The notes below the pieces were generated by a model. The model was not told the origin of the DNA and did not search any database. It saw only the letters and a list, made by a program, of their open reading frames with translations. A stretch of DNA of 64,000 bases from NCBI GenBank assembly GCA_946902875.1, contig OX336354.1:7971247-8035246 (forward strand), in the 5' to 3' direction. The position numbers were made by a program, and so were the translations under genes. Below, one piece after another: positions 53,484 through 63,165 of this stretch (position 1 is the stretch's first letter; every line of letters starts with the position of its first letter). The DNA is from Nematopogon swammerdamellus (lineage: Eukaryota > Arthropoda > Insecta > Lepidoptera > Adelidae).

Positions 53484-56064
53484 GTAACGAGGGTCTGATG
53501 ATGGAGTCAGGAGGAGGACAGTGGAACTCTTCAACCGTTACTAGTAACCCCCTCGAGTTTGGGCTCATATGGTTGGTTTGGACGAGTGTTCCATACTTCT
53601 ACCAATACACTTGGTGACGAGGGTCTGATGATGGAGTCAGGAGGTGGACAGTGGAACTCTTCAACCGTTACTAGTAACCCCCTCGAGTTTGGGCTCATAT
53701 GGTTGGTTTGGAAGAGTGTCCCATACTTCTACCAATACACTTGGTGACGAGGGTCTGATGATGGAGTCAGGAGGTGTACAGTGGAACTCTTCAACGGTTA
53801 CTAGTAACCCCCTCGAGTTTGGGCTCATATGGTTGGTTTGGACGAGTGTCCCTTACTTCTACCAATACACTTGGTGACGAGAGTCTGATGATGGAGTCAG
53901 GAGGTGTACAGTGGAACTCTTCAACCGTTACTAGTAACCCCCTCGAGTTTGGGCTCATAGGGTTGGTTTGGACGAGTGTCCCTTACTCTTACCAATACAC
54001 TTGGTGACGAGGGTCTGATGATGGAGTCAGGAGGTGTACAGTGGAACTCTTCAACCGTTACTAGTAACCCCCTCGAGTTTGGGCTCATTTGGTTGGTTTG
54101 GACGAGTGTCCCATACTTCTACCAATACACTTGGTGACGAGGGTCTGATGATGGAATCAGGAGGTGTACAGTGGAACTCTTCAACCGTTACTAGTAACCC
54201 CCTCGAGTATGGGCTCATTTGGTTTGTTTGAACAAGTGTCCTATACTTCTACCAATACACTTGGTGACGAGGGTCTGATGTTGGAGTCAGGAGGTGGACA
54301 GTGGAACTCTTCAACCGTTACTAGTAACCCCCTCGAGTTTGGGCTCATTTGGTTAGTTTCGACGAGTGTTCCATACTTCTACCAATACACATGGTGACGA
54401 GGGTCTGATGACGGAGTCAGGAGGTGTACAGTGGAACTCTTCAACCGTTACTAGTAACCCCCTCGAGTTTGGGCTCATTTGGTTGGTTTGGACGAGTGTC
54501 CCATACTTCTACCAATACACTTGGCGAGGGTCTGATGATGGAGTCAGGAGGTGGACAGTGGAACTCTTCAACCGTTACTAGTAACTCCCTCGAGTTTGGG
54601 CTCATATGGTTGGTTTGGACGAGTGTCCCATACTTCTACCAATACACTTGGTGACGAGGGTCTGATGATGGAGTCAGGAGGTGTACAGTGGAACTCTTCA
54701 ACCGTTACTAGTAACCCCTCGAGTTTGGGATCATTTGGCTGGTTTGGACGAGTGTCCCATACTTCTACCAATACACTTGATGACGAGAGTTTGATGATGG
54801 AGTCAGGAGGTGGACGGGGAACTCTTCAACCGTTACTAGTAACCCCCTCGAGTTTGGGCTCGTATGGTTGGTTTGGACGAGTGTCCCATACTACTACCAA
54901 TACACTTGGTGACGAGGGTCTGATGATGGAGTCAGGAGGTGTACAGTGGAACTCTTCAACCGTTACTAGTAACCCCCTCGAGTTTGGGCTCATTTGATTG
55001 GTTTGGACGAGTGTCCCATAGTTCTACCAATATACTTGGTGACGAGGGTCTGATGATGGAGTCAGGAGGTGTACAGTGGAATTCTTCAACCGTTACTAGT
55101 AACCCCCTCGAGTTTGGGATCATTTGGTTGGTTTGGACGAGTGTCCCATACTTCTAACCAATACACTTGGTGACGAGGGTCTGATGATGGAGGCAGGAGG
55201 TGTACAGTGGAACTCTTCAACCGTTACTATTAACCCCCTTGAGTTTGGGATCATATGGTTGGTTTGGACGAGTGTCCCATACTTCTACCAATACACTTGA
55301 TTACGAGGGTCTGATGATGGAGTCAGGAGGTGTACAGTGGAACTCTTCAACCGTTACTAGTAACCCCCTCGAGTTTGGGCTCATTTGGTTGGTTTGGACG
55401 AGTGTCCCATACTTCTACCAATACACTTGGTGACGAGGGTCTGATGATGGAGTCAGGAGGTGTACAGTGGAACTCTTCAACGGTTACTAGTAACCCCCTC
55501 GAGTTTGGGCTCATATGGTTGGTTTGGACGAGTGTCCCTTACTTCTACCAATACACTTGGTGACGAGGGTCTGATGATGGAGTCAGGAGGTGTACAGTGG
55601 AACTCTCCAACGGTTACTAGTAACCCCCTCGAGTTTGGGCTCATATGGTTGGTTTGGACGAGTGTCCCTTACTTCTACCAATACACTTGGTGACGAGAGT
55701 CTGATGATGGAGTCAGGAGGTGTACAGTGGAACTCTTCAACGGTTACTAGTAACCCCCTCGAGTTTGGGCTCATATGGTTGGTTTGGACGAGTGTCCCTT
55801 ACTTCTACCAATACACTTGGTGACGAGGGTCTGATGATGGAGTCAGGAGGTGTACAGTGGAACTCTCCAACGGTTACTAGTAACCCCCTCGAGTTTGGGC
55901 TCATAGGGTTGGTTTGGACGAGTGTCCCTTACTCTTACCAATACACTTGGTGACGAGGGTCTGATGATGGAGTCAGGAGGTGTACAGTGAAACTCTTCAA
56001 CCGTTACTAGTAACCCCCTCGAGTTTGGGCTCATTTGGTTTGTTTGGACGAGTGTCCCATACTT
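53484..56064. repeat. 130-bp tandem repeat array, about 20 units
   Basis: The unit contains GGTGACGAGGGTCTGATGAT, GGAGTCAGGAGGTGTACAGT, GGAACTCTTCAACCGTTACT, AGTAACCCCCTCGAGTTTGG and TTGGTTTGGACGAGTGTCCC, repeated every 130 bp with a few substitutions and small deletions (for example near 54525 and 54717). 130 is not a multiple of three, so the repeated reading frames of about 77 codons end after fewer than two units and are artefacts. Neighbouring units share variants (GGG/AGA at the start, CATAGGG versus CATATGG), a sign of block duplications. It lies inside the 9.37-kb cyclase intron. Confidence 0.97.
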
Positions 56065-56450
56065 GTCGAACGCAAAAGTATGAAACAGACATACCATCTG
56101 TTCAAATTGATTTTGAAAGAGACGGCGGACACCTTATCCATCCTAAAGCCATACAGTTTCCAGCAAAGTTTAATTATGGAACAGCTGAGAGACGGATGTT
56201 ACCGACAATTTTGTCATGGGCCTCCACTGTCCATAAAATGCAGGGCAGGACTGTTGACCATGCTGTCGTGTATTTGGGCTCCAGACTATTTGAGGAGGGT
56301 CAAGCGTATGTTGCATTGAGTCGCGTAAAGTCTTTAGAAGGGTTATGTATTGAGGAGCTTGATTGTGAGTAATTGACAGGTAAGAAACCGAGTAACAAAG
56401 ATGCAATGAGAGAGTTGGAAAGGATGACGAGTTTACGTAATGAATGATAC
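56065..56450 (+). pseudogene. Helitron helicase (RepHel) C-terminus
   Basis: Directly after the last 130-bp unit the frame encodes [20 protein letters not shown], then [60 protein letters not shown]. The S-x-x-x-V-H-K-x-Q-G and Q-A-Y-V-A-L-S-R-V motifs are the final SF1 (PIF1-like) helicase motifs of Helitron Rep-helicase proteins. A TAA interrupts the frame after LDCE, but LTGKKPSNKDAMRELERMTS continues in phase to a TGA at about 56445. Rep and the first helicase motifs are missing, so the piece is dead. The large palindrome begins about 35 bp downstream. Confidence 0.88.
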
Positions 56451-56481
56451 GAGCCAAAAATCAAACTAAAAACGAGTAAAT

Positions 56482-57030
56482 AAAAAAATAGGTAAAAAAA
56501 CTTTTAAGTTAAACGGTTTTATTAAAAATAAAAAACTAGAAAAAAAACAGCTGTACAAAAAACTAGAAAATAATAAGAACACAAGCCTGGGCCTTCTTAA
56601 GATTTTACGTCTGGGTAAGAAATCGTGCAATACTAGCGTGCTGTCTTCTCATGTCGGATGCCAAAGGGCACATTGTGTCGCTGCGTCAGCGGAATAAGTA
56701 ATAAATTGAGACTTTTAACAGACTAATATAAAAACGTGGGGCGTATAATATGCGTAATAAATAACATGCGCCCCACGTTTTTATATTAGTCTGTTAAAAG
56801 TCTCAATTTATTACTTATTCCGCTGACGCAGCGACACAATGTGCCCTTTGGCATCCGACATGAGAAGACAGCACGCTAGTATTGCACGATTTCTTACCCA
56901 GACGTAAAATCTTAAGAAGGCCCAGGCTTGTGTTCTTATTATTTTCTAGTTTTTTGTACAGCTGTTTTTTTTATAGTTTTTTATTTTTAATAAAACCGTT
57001 TAACTTAAAAGTTTTTTTACCTATTTTTTT
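56482..57030. repeat. Near-perfect palindrome: 262-bp arms, 25-bp loop
   Basis: The left arm 56482-56743 and right arm 56769-57030 are equal in length and inverse, with one difference noticed (CTAG in the left arm, CTAT in the right arm's complement). The loop is TATAATATGCGTAATAAATA plus ACATG. Examples of paired strings: AAGCCTGGGCCTTCTTAAGA with TCTTAAGAAGGCCCAGGCTT, and CGCTGCGTCAGCGGAATAAG with CTTATTCCGCTGACGCAGCG. The arms carry no domain and no other copy occurs in the window. Confidence 0.95.
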
Positions 57031-57669
57031 CCTCTTCATTTTCGGCTTTGCATCTATCTAATGAATAAATATAAAGCGGGTACATGATTAGTATTAACAT
57101 ATAAAAAAAAATAAAATTTTGCAAAACAGGTTTATCCACCTCCTTAGGTTACTCAGACAAGGTTCTACAGGTGTGTCTGTGTCACCATACTTAGAGCCAA
57201 CTTAACACCTCCGAAATATATCATTAAACCGCAATATTCATAATCACTCTACGAATATAGAAAATCAGCTTTACTGCCATGAAACAAAGTCGAAATTCGA
57301 TTGTCACAATGAAATTAGCACTTTAACTAGATCAGCGGTGTGCGGATCGTCAAATTCTCCAATAATTTATTATTTAAGACAGATCAATTAATCAAGAAGA
57401 CCGCAGATAGAGCGACGATGAACTCGACACCAAGGTATTGGAAGGAAGCAGAGGGGCGGGGGGGGGGGGGGGGGGGGGAGGTGGGCGGGGGAGACGGGTT
57501 TGATTGTAATAGATAAGCCCTTAGAACTTTACGATTTTCAGTCAATTTACGAGAAAATTTTCTTTATCCTTTCGATAGGCTGTTTTATACTTTGGGGTTT
57601 CGATGAATTTTAATATAGGCTTTAGGGCGCCTATAAAGTACTACAAAATAATTTTGAGATATGATTTAA
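57031..57669. other. Intronic stretch, nothing recognised
   Basis: ATTCTAATGAATAAATATAAAGCGGGTAC near 57057 resembles sequence at about 5380 (TATATAAAGCGAGTACG). A poly-G run lies at 57458-57478. Confidence 0.45.
57458..57478. repeat. Poly-G homopolymer
   Basis: About 21 G in a G-rich context (GGGGCGGG...AGGTGGGCGGGGGAG); could form a G-quadruplex. Confidence 0.9.
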
Positions 57670-57725
57670 AAACCCGGCCAAGTGCGAGTCGCATTCGCGC
57701 ACCGAGGGTCCCGTACCACCGCGTA
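57670..57725 (-). repeat. Repeat family D, 3' tip
   Basis: ACCCGGCCAAGTGCGAGTCG, CGCACCGAGGGTCCCGTACC. Confidence 0.75.
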
Positions 57726-57839
57726 ATTAGTCGGTTTTTATTGTGTGTTGTTTTCTTTTAGAGTCTGCCCTATAATCACACTTGGTTTCTAGTTGCTAGA
57801 GTTGAGTCAATACCAGTGTCGTTATTTGATTTTTATATC

Positions 57840-58000
57840 GATTTTTATATAGAGGCTTGACATGGGGCACCGTTCACCCATTTATAATGCTAACGGCGGC
57901 GCCCATGGATATTCTGATTGCGGGGTTTGCGAATGCCGAGCCAGCCCGACAGGTGGCTATTTAGGTATGCCCCTCTTGAAGGCCCCGAGACTGTACTTGA
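57840..58000 (-). repeat. LINE ORF C-terminus fragment, reversed
   Basis: GCGCCCATGGATATTCTGAT, TTGCGAATGCCGAGCCAGCC, ATGCCCCTCTTGAAGGCCCC are the complement of the FKRG...SGR..IRNP...NVHG segment seen at 45440 and 52190. Confidence 0.6.
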
Positions 58001-58054
58001 TTTTTTGTGAAGAAAGTTTGTTTTCTACACCAGTTAGTCTACTAGGTACTTAAA

Positions 58055-58370
58055 AAGAATAAACTCACTGCATCTCTCCCTGTGCATGTCGTAAAAGGCC
58101 ACTTAGGGATAAGGACAAGATGCTGTGCATAAGGGCGACAGCATAGCCACCTCCTACCTTGACACGGTCCTACCACCGAGTCTTGTAGCAGATTGGTCAT
58201 CGTGTCTTACTTGCTGCTTGATAGTTATCTTTTCCTAATACTTTGCGTACGTTTTACCTACGTTTACGTGGTGGTCGGTTTTGTGCTGTAATTTACAAGA
58301 GTACTTACAGCACAACGCCCATTACTCTGCTTACCCTGATGGTCGGGATACAGCGTGCGGTATGTATTAG
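58055..58370 (+). repeat. Repeat family C, near full length
   Basis: CTCACTGCATCTCTCCCTGT, GTAAAAGGCCACTTAGGGAT, ACTTGCTGCTTGATAGTTAT and GTGGTGGTCGGTTTTGTGCT, with a small CTACGTTTACGT-type duplication at 58240-58268. Confidence 0.85.
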
Positions 58371-58609
58371 TATATATTTTCATTATAAAAAGTTGTATAA
58401 GTTAAATATTGCATTATTAATACAAGTGGCGTGATACGACGAACGAACATACATATAAGTTGAAATGGGCATGTCTATTCCAGACGTTCTATTGTCGGTG
58501 GACTCGCGATTATGCAAATTAGTTGCGAACATTTTCTTCGAGACCTTGACTCACTCTGACACATGTCTGTTGAAGTTTTAATTTAATATGTCCGTGTTAA
58601 TTTCGGAAA

Positions 58610-58770
58610 CCCTGTTTGGCCTCGCCGCTACGGCCCTTCCTTTGTCGTTAGAGGCACGTTTTCGATTCCCGTACGCAGTTGCCGATTTCACCATCTTCGG
58701 ATAAAATGTCAACTTTAACCGACAACTAACTGTTGGACGAGGCGTAGCCGGAGGTGGTGTAAACGGCATT
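58610..58770 (-). repeat. Repeat family I
   Basis: GCCGATTTCACCATCTTCGG, ATAAAATGTCAACTTTAACC, GACAACTAACTGTTGGACGA. Confidence 0.5.
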
Positions 58771-59009
58771 TTGAGTAGTACATTCCTGAAATCGTCGTTA
58801 GTGCGTTTTAAATAATAAAATAATAAATAAACTCGGGTTTAGGTATCCTTAGATAGGTTTTAGGTATTTTCAAAAATAAGTATATATTCTAACTATATAC
58901 TACGTGCCGTGCCGCGCCCCATTTCGATGTAATGCAGTGCCGCAGGTGCGGCTTTTCAAATTGAGAGTTTTAAGTAAGAAAGGAACATTCAAGCAGACAT
59001 TAGGTCTTA

Positions 59010-59905
59010 TAATATGTAGGGCACTTTAGGGTGAATAGTATGCATTGTTGTTTATTTGTTGTTTATTGTTTATTTAGCATCTATTGCCAGTACACTGCGC
59101 TCAGATTTGTCATATTTACATTGTAACATTCCGCCAGTTCGATTATCACAGCGAAGAAGAACTGAAAAGAAACTTCACTGGACATTTTTTCAATGTCCAC
59201 TTAGTCTATAAAAAAATGTTTGCCACTGCCTAGACACTTGGACTAACGTTGTTATTATAAATGTACGGTTCTTTAAGGTTAATAGTATGCATTGGACTAA
59301 CGTTGTTATAATATGTAGGGTACTTTAGGGTTAATAGTATGCATTGTACTAATGTTGTTATAATATCTAGGTCACTTTAGGGTTAATAGTATGCATTGGA
59401 CTAACGTTGTTATAATATGTAGGGTACTTTAGGGTTAATAGTATGCATTGGACTAACGTTGTTATAATATGTAGGGTACTTTAGGGTTAATAGTATGCAT
59501 TGGACTAACGTTGTTATAATATGTAGGGCACTTTAAGGTTAATAATATGCATTGGACTAACGTTGTTATAATATGTAGGGCACTTTAAGGTTAATAGTAT
59601 GCATTGAACTAACGTTGTTATTAAATGTAGGGTTCTTTAAGGTTAATAGTATGCATTGGACTAACGTTGTTATAATATTTAGGGTACTTTAGGGTTAATA
59701 GTATGCATTGGACTAACGTTGTTATAATATGTAGAGCACTTTAAGGTTAATAATATGCATTGGACTAACGTTGTTATAATATGTAGGGCACTTTAAGGTT
59801 AATAGTATGCATTGGACTAACGTTGTTATGATATGTAGGGCACTTTATGGTTAATAGTATGCATTGGACTAACGTTGTTATAATATGTAGGGCACTTTAA
59901 GGTTA
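59010..59905. repeat. 52-bp minisatellite, about 13 units, next to a cyclase exon
   Basis: The unit TTGGACTAACGTTGTTATAA, TATGTAGGGCACTTTAAGGT, TAATAGTATGCA repeats every 52 bp from about 59238 to 59905. A first partial unit at 59010-59045 is split off by a family H-like insert (59046-59237). Each unit's TTGGACTAACGTTG is identical to exon bases 59943-59956. Units alternate between GGGTACTTTAGGG and GGGCACTTTAAGG variants. Confidence 0.95.
59046..59237 (+). repeat. Family H-related insert within the minisatellite
   Basis: CACTGCGCTCAGATTTGTCA, CCGCCAGTTCGATTATCACA, GAAACTTCACTGGACA parallel 9850-9960 with substitutions. Confidence 0.5.
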
Positions 59906-59932
59906 ATATTGTGTACTATAGTGTATACTCAC

Positions 59933-60087
59933 TCGTAGGTAGTTGGACTAACGTTGATCTTGAGGGGCTCGGAGCCGGATTCAAACTTGTTGGCCAGGGT
60001 CACGTTGTGGCCGAAGAGACAGTACTTCAGCATCGTCTTGCCGACCACACCCGCCAGCACTGTGCCCGTGTGCAACCCTATCCGCAT
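59933..60087 (-). CDS. Gycalpha99B: Soluble guanylate cyclase alpha subunit, internal exon
   Basis: Acceptor TTTGTTCAG, donor ACGA|GTGAGT; 155 bp encode 51 codons plus two bases. The peptide [51 protein letters not shown] is the sGC alpha signature: alpha reads GLHTG.V.AGVVG and N.T.ANKFES, where beta reads GIHTGEVVTGVIG and VNLTSRTE. This segment forms part of the nucleotide-binding cleft at the alpha/beta interface. The usually conserved MPRYCLFG is MLKYCLFG here, a point that needs comparison with other moths. It joins the next exon across 9.37 kb (GA|G restores Glu). A 52-bp minisatellite starts about 30 bp beyond its donor. Confidence 0.95.
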
Positions 60088-60224
60088 CTGAACAAACGAT
60101 AGCAGGTTCAGTTTCCGGTCAGTATAATACAAATATAAATTTGTAGATATTTTTATAAATTATTTCAAGCGTGCATTAAATTCAAAACACGATGCCACGA
60201 TGTGCTTCACTAATTTTCGTTCAT

Positions 60225-60490
60225 ACCTACACCCGCTGCTGCACCGTTCGGAACCGGTGTAAAACCGTAGGTGCCTTCCCTTGCCCCTTACTATGTGGTA
60301 GGCTCAAATTGTAGCCAACTGGATTGGTACCACCGTGCTGCATGTAAGATGGCCGCATAGCAGCCTCAGTTGTGTTCTCCTCTAGTCCAGTATAGCCAGC
60401 AATCCAGGGAAGTCTCCGGTATGGCCCTTTCTGGGAGGTGATATTGGCTGGTCGGGGCATGTGCTGTCCCCTCTGATTCAGTCCCCCATT
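60225..60490 (+). repeat. SINE family A, 5'-truncated
   Basis: Begins at the CTACACCCGCTGCTGCACCG body and ends TTCAGTCCCCCATTTTTTTTTA. It is joined head-on to the next copy, whose poly-T follows. Confidence 0.85.
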
Positions 60491-60725
60491 TTTTTTTATG
60501 TAATCCGATATGGGTGGCTGAGTCAGAGGGGCCAAAGCGCATGCTCCGACCAGCCAATATCACCTCCGAGAAGGTAGGTGCCATACCGGAGACTTCCCTT
60601 GATTGCTGGCTGTACTGGACTAGAGGAGAACACAGCCGAGGCTGCTATGCAAGCATCTTACATCCAGTACGGTGGTACCAAACCAGTCGGCTACAATTTG
60701 AGCCTACCACCTAGTACCACCTAAA
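60491..60725 (-). repeat. SINE family A, inverted partner
   Basis: TTTTTTTTATGTAATCCGAT through TGAGCCTACCACCTAGTACC. With 60225-60490 it forms a tail-to-tail inverted pair of about 230-260 bp arms in the 0.86-kb cyclase intron. Confidence 0.85.
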
Positions 60726-60942
60726 CGAATAAAATGAAAAAAAAAACTCCGGTCTTCATAGATTTGAGGTCTCGTGAACGGCGTATTAATTACATAACTT
60801 CCATTTGGTGAAATTAATGAGTAGAAGACAAAACATTGTGGATCTAAAATGCGCATTTCACGTTTATAAATTCATTTCTTTCAAAATATCTTAAACAACG
60901 AAAATAAAATTTAACACGCATTAAATTTCGGATTATAGAAAC

Positions 60943-61086
60943 CTTGATGGGATCTCCTTCGTGCGTGAGATGCTGTGCGCATGTCTCAACCATGCGCAGT
61001 GCCATCCACGCGATCTGTGGCGCGTGCGTCTCTATCCGTCTGTGCAGCCCGCTGGCCACGCAATACGCGTCCCCTATCGTCTCCAC
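60943..61086 (-). CDS. Gycalpha99B: Soluble guanylate cyclase alpha subunit, exon (most 5' in window)
   Basis: Acceptor TTTCGACAG and donor AAG|GTTTCT bound exactly 48 codons in phase 0: VETIGDAYCVASGLHRRIET, HAPQIAWMALRMVETCAQHL, THEGDPIK. V-E-T-I-G-D-A-Y-C-V is the metal-binding loop of class III guanylate cyclases. Its Asp is the second of the two metal-binding aspartates that the alpha subunit contributes; the first lies in the FSDIVGFT motif, which should be on an upstream exon. A-Y-C-V-A-S-G (not KYMAVSG as in beta) fixes the subunit as alpha. No upstream exon was found between 61087 and 64000, so the preceding intron is at least 2.9 kb. Confidence 0.95.
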
Positions 61087-61360
61087 CTGTCGAAATAATT
61101 TATAAATTACCATATAAAAACTAATTATTGAATGTGCTCACGCAATGTTTCAGCCATGGTAACAACTTCCTACTCGTAATATAAATTTAGTAAAACAGAC
61201 TGACTGGCGAGTGCACACACATGCACATCCCTTGTGTGGTTCCGTTATAATTTCACCATAACCGAGTTTAATTGCGGACGGCTATTTAAGTTTTTTAGTT
61301 AAATAAAATTTCTCTTGCTCCCCATTTCAGGGGTTGAAAGAAGGTAAGTAGTGGATTTTT
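61087..61360. other. Intronic spacer
   Basis: No repeat family or exon recognised. Confidence 0.4.
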
Positions 61361-61782
61361 AGGGTTCCGTATCCGTCGTACGGGACCCTATTACTAAGCC
61401 TACGCCGCGCCGTCTGTCTGTCTGTCTGTCCGTATGTGTGACCTATCAGTGACGTGCTAGCTGCCGGAGGAGCTAGCACGTCCTCTTGAGAACGGGTCCC
61501 ATAGAGGACTCGAAACGTCGAGCTGCAGCGATGCGCTCGCCATCATCGCACTGGTAAGCCGAGTTCATGATTTAAGATATAACAACAAATAATAAAAATA
61601 AGAAAAAGTAAAAAGTTCACAGGGTCCCCATACAAGAAACTAAAAAGTGTATGCGCGCCATCTACCGAAAATAGTATGAAGCATTTTAACTAATACATAG
61701 ATGGCGTGAGTGGCGCTGACTATGACATAGCGATACGGAACCCTCTGTGCGCGAGTTTGACTCGCACTTAGCCGGTTTTTTA
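61361..61782 (+). repeat. Repeat family D with internal insert
   Basis: GTTCCGTATCCGTCGTACGG to GCACTTAGCCGGTTTTTTAC. About 125 bp (61437-61562) following the GTCTGTC microsatellite is absent from other copies. It contains GACGTGCTAGCTGCCGG AGGAGCTAGCACGTC, a perfect-stem hairpin, and CGAAACGTCGAGCTGCAGCG. Confidence 0.8.
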
Positions 61783-62091
61783 CATTTATTTCCCAAACCA
61801 TAAAGTTATAAAGGCGTGCCAAATTTCATTATTCCATCAACAACAAAAAGAAATCAAGTGAAATAACGTCCAAGCTGAAAAGCCAATGTATGGCGGTAAA
61901 ATTCGGCGCATTAGTCAGTAATGGCTCGTTCTATTTTCAAATATTGTCGAGTTTAGAGTGTTGTAATATGAGACGTGTTATCGTACGCGCCGTGTCCACT
62001 TCAGACTCAGTAATTAAAAAATCAACGATGCGCCACTACCCTAACATTGCCACTGATTAGAATGCTTCGGTGAGAGAAACTTTTTTTTTTA
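61783..62091. other. Unassigned stretch
   Basis: No feature recognised. Confidence 0.35.
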
Positions 62092-62150
62092 CATACATAC
62101 ATAGCGTCACGCCTGTTTCCCGATGGGGTAGGCAGAGACAACGGATCATT
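62092..62150 (-). repeat. Repeat family J, tail
   Basis: ACATACATACATAGCGTCAC, GCCTGTTTCCCGATGGGGTA. Confidence 0.7.
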
Positions 62151-63099
62151 CAAATATTTTTTTTTTCAGTTTTCATCAAATAATATATATATAGAATCTT
62201 CCCTTTCGGTAGTGCAATATAAAATTTTCCACAATTTATATGTAATATCAGGATCAAAAATTTGTTCTGATGAATTCTCAAGTGTTGAGAATAAAATAGA
62301 GACTCTAAATTGTATGTCTCTTACTTTTTGTTCGACTACAGCGAAGCCAAAAGGAGCGTTATCAATTTAATGATTTTTTACTTTCGCGTGAAAAGTTGAG
62401 CCTATTTATAAAAAACGCCAATTAGCCACTCCCAAATACCAGGTTATAAAGTGGTGTATAGTATACAGCGCGTTTAGCACCAACTCTCTCTTGCGCAGGT
62501 GCTTGTGCAAGGGAGCTAAAGATCAAAAGAAAATGCCATTTTTTCCGCGTGATCCGGAAACAGAGTTTATTATAGTTTTTTTTTTTCACTGTATTTCCAA
62601 AAGCACATCAAATCTCGCTAGGATCCATCCAAAGGCATCCCCAGTTGGCCTTCGGGACCTCCAAACGAGACAATAGGGCTCTCTCAGGCCCCACGTACAC
62701 AAGACTACAGCTAGCTGAATACAAATAGACTCATTATGACAGGCAGATGGAGTAGTATTTACTGACGATGATTTGAATGAGTTTTCATTTGAGGGCAACA
62801 TTTTGGAAACAATTTATTAAGAAGAACGGCGAGTAGAGACAATTTAGCATGATGTTAAATTTCCATTTTAAAGCTAAAATACTTCATGAAAACATGTTAC
62901 AATCTGAGAAATTGAATTTATATGCATCCTATTAATTTGATGTGAGCTACTCTTGTAAATACGAATATAATAGGTTTCTCGGAACCGGATCTTACGATTT
63001 GGATGAAATTTCGTGTTTAGAAAATATTTTATTTTCCAAGTTTATAGGTGTCTGAGAAAATCCGTTTAAGTACACAAAAAAAAATTTTTTTTAACTGGC
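62151..63099. other. Unassigned stretch
   Basis: A plus-strand frame (62491-62676) reads CKGAKDQKKMPFFPRDPETE and SNLARIHPKASPVGLRDLQT without a domain I recognise. A later open stretch (VFTDDDLNEFSFEGNILE, about 62753-62808) looks like degraded coding sequence, possibly a transposase. Left unassigned. Confidence 0.3.
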
Positions 63100-63165
63100 C
63101 CAGCACAACACCGATTACTCTGCTTATACCGATTGTTGGGATACAGCATGTGCCATGTAGTGTGT
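63100..63165 (+). repeat. Repeat family C, 3' tip
   Basis: CCAGCACAACACCGATTACT, GATTGTTGGGATACAGCATG. Confidence 0.75.

Noticed and set aside
53559..55953. Series of reading frames of about 77 codons starting MYSGTLQ
   Set aside because: They restart every 130 bp because of the tandem repeat; the unit length is not a multiple of three, and no start context or domain supports coding.
57458..57478. Regulatory G-quadruplex
   Set aside because: Could fold, but a plain poly-G homopolymer in an intron is more simply a slippage tract or sequencing artefact.
59238..59905. CRISPR-like regular repeats
   Set aside because: The 52-bp units are contiguous with no unique spacers, and the genome is clearly that of an insect.
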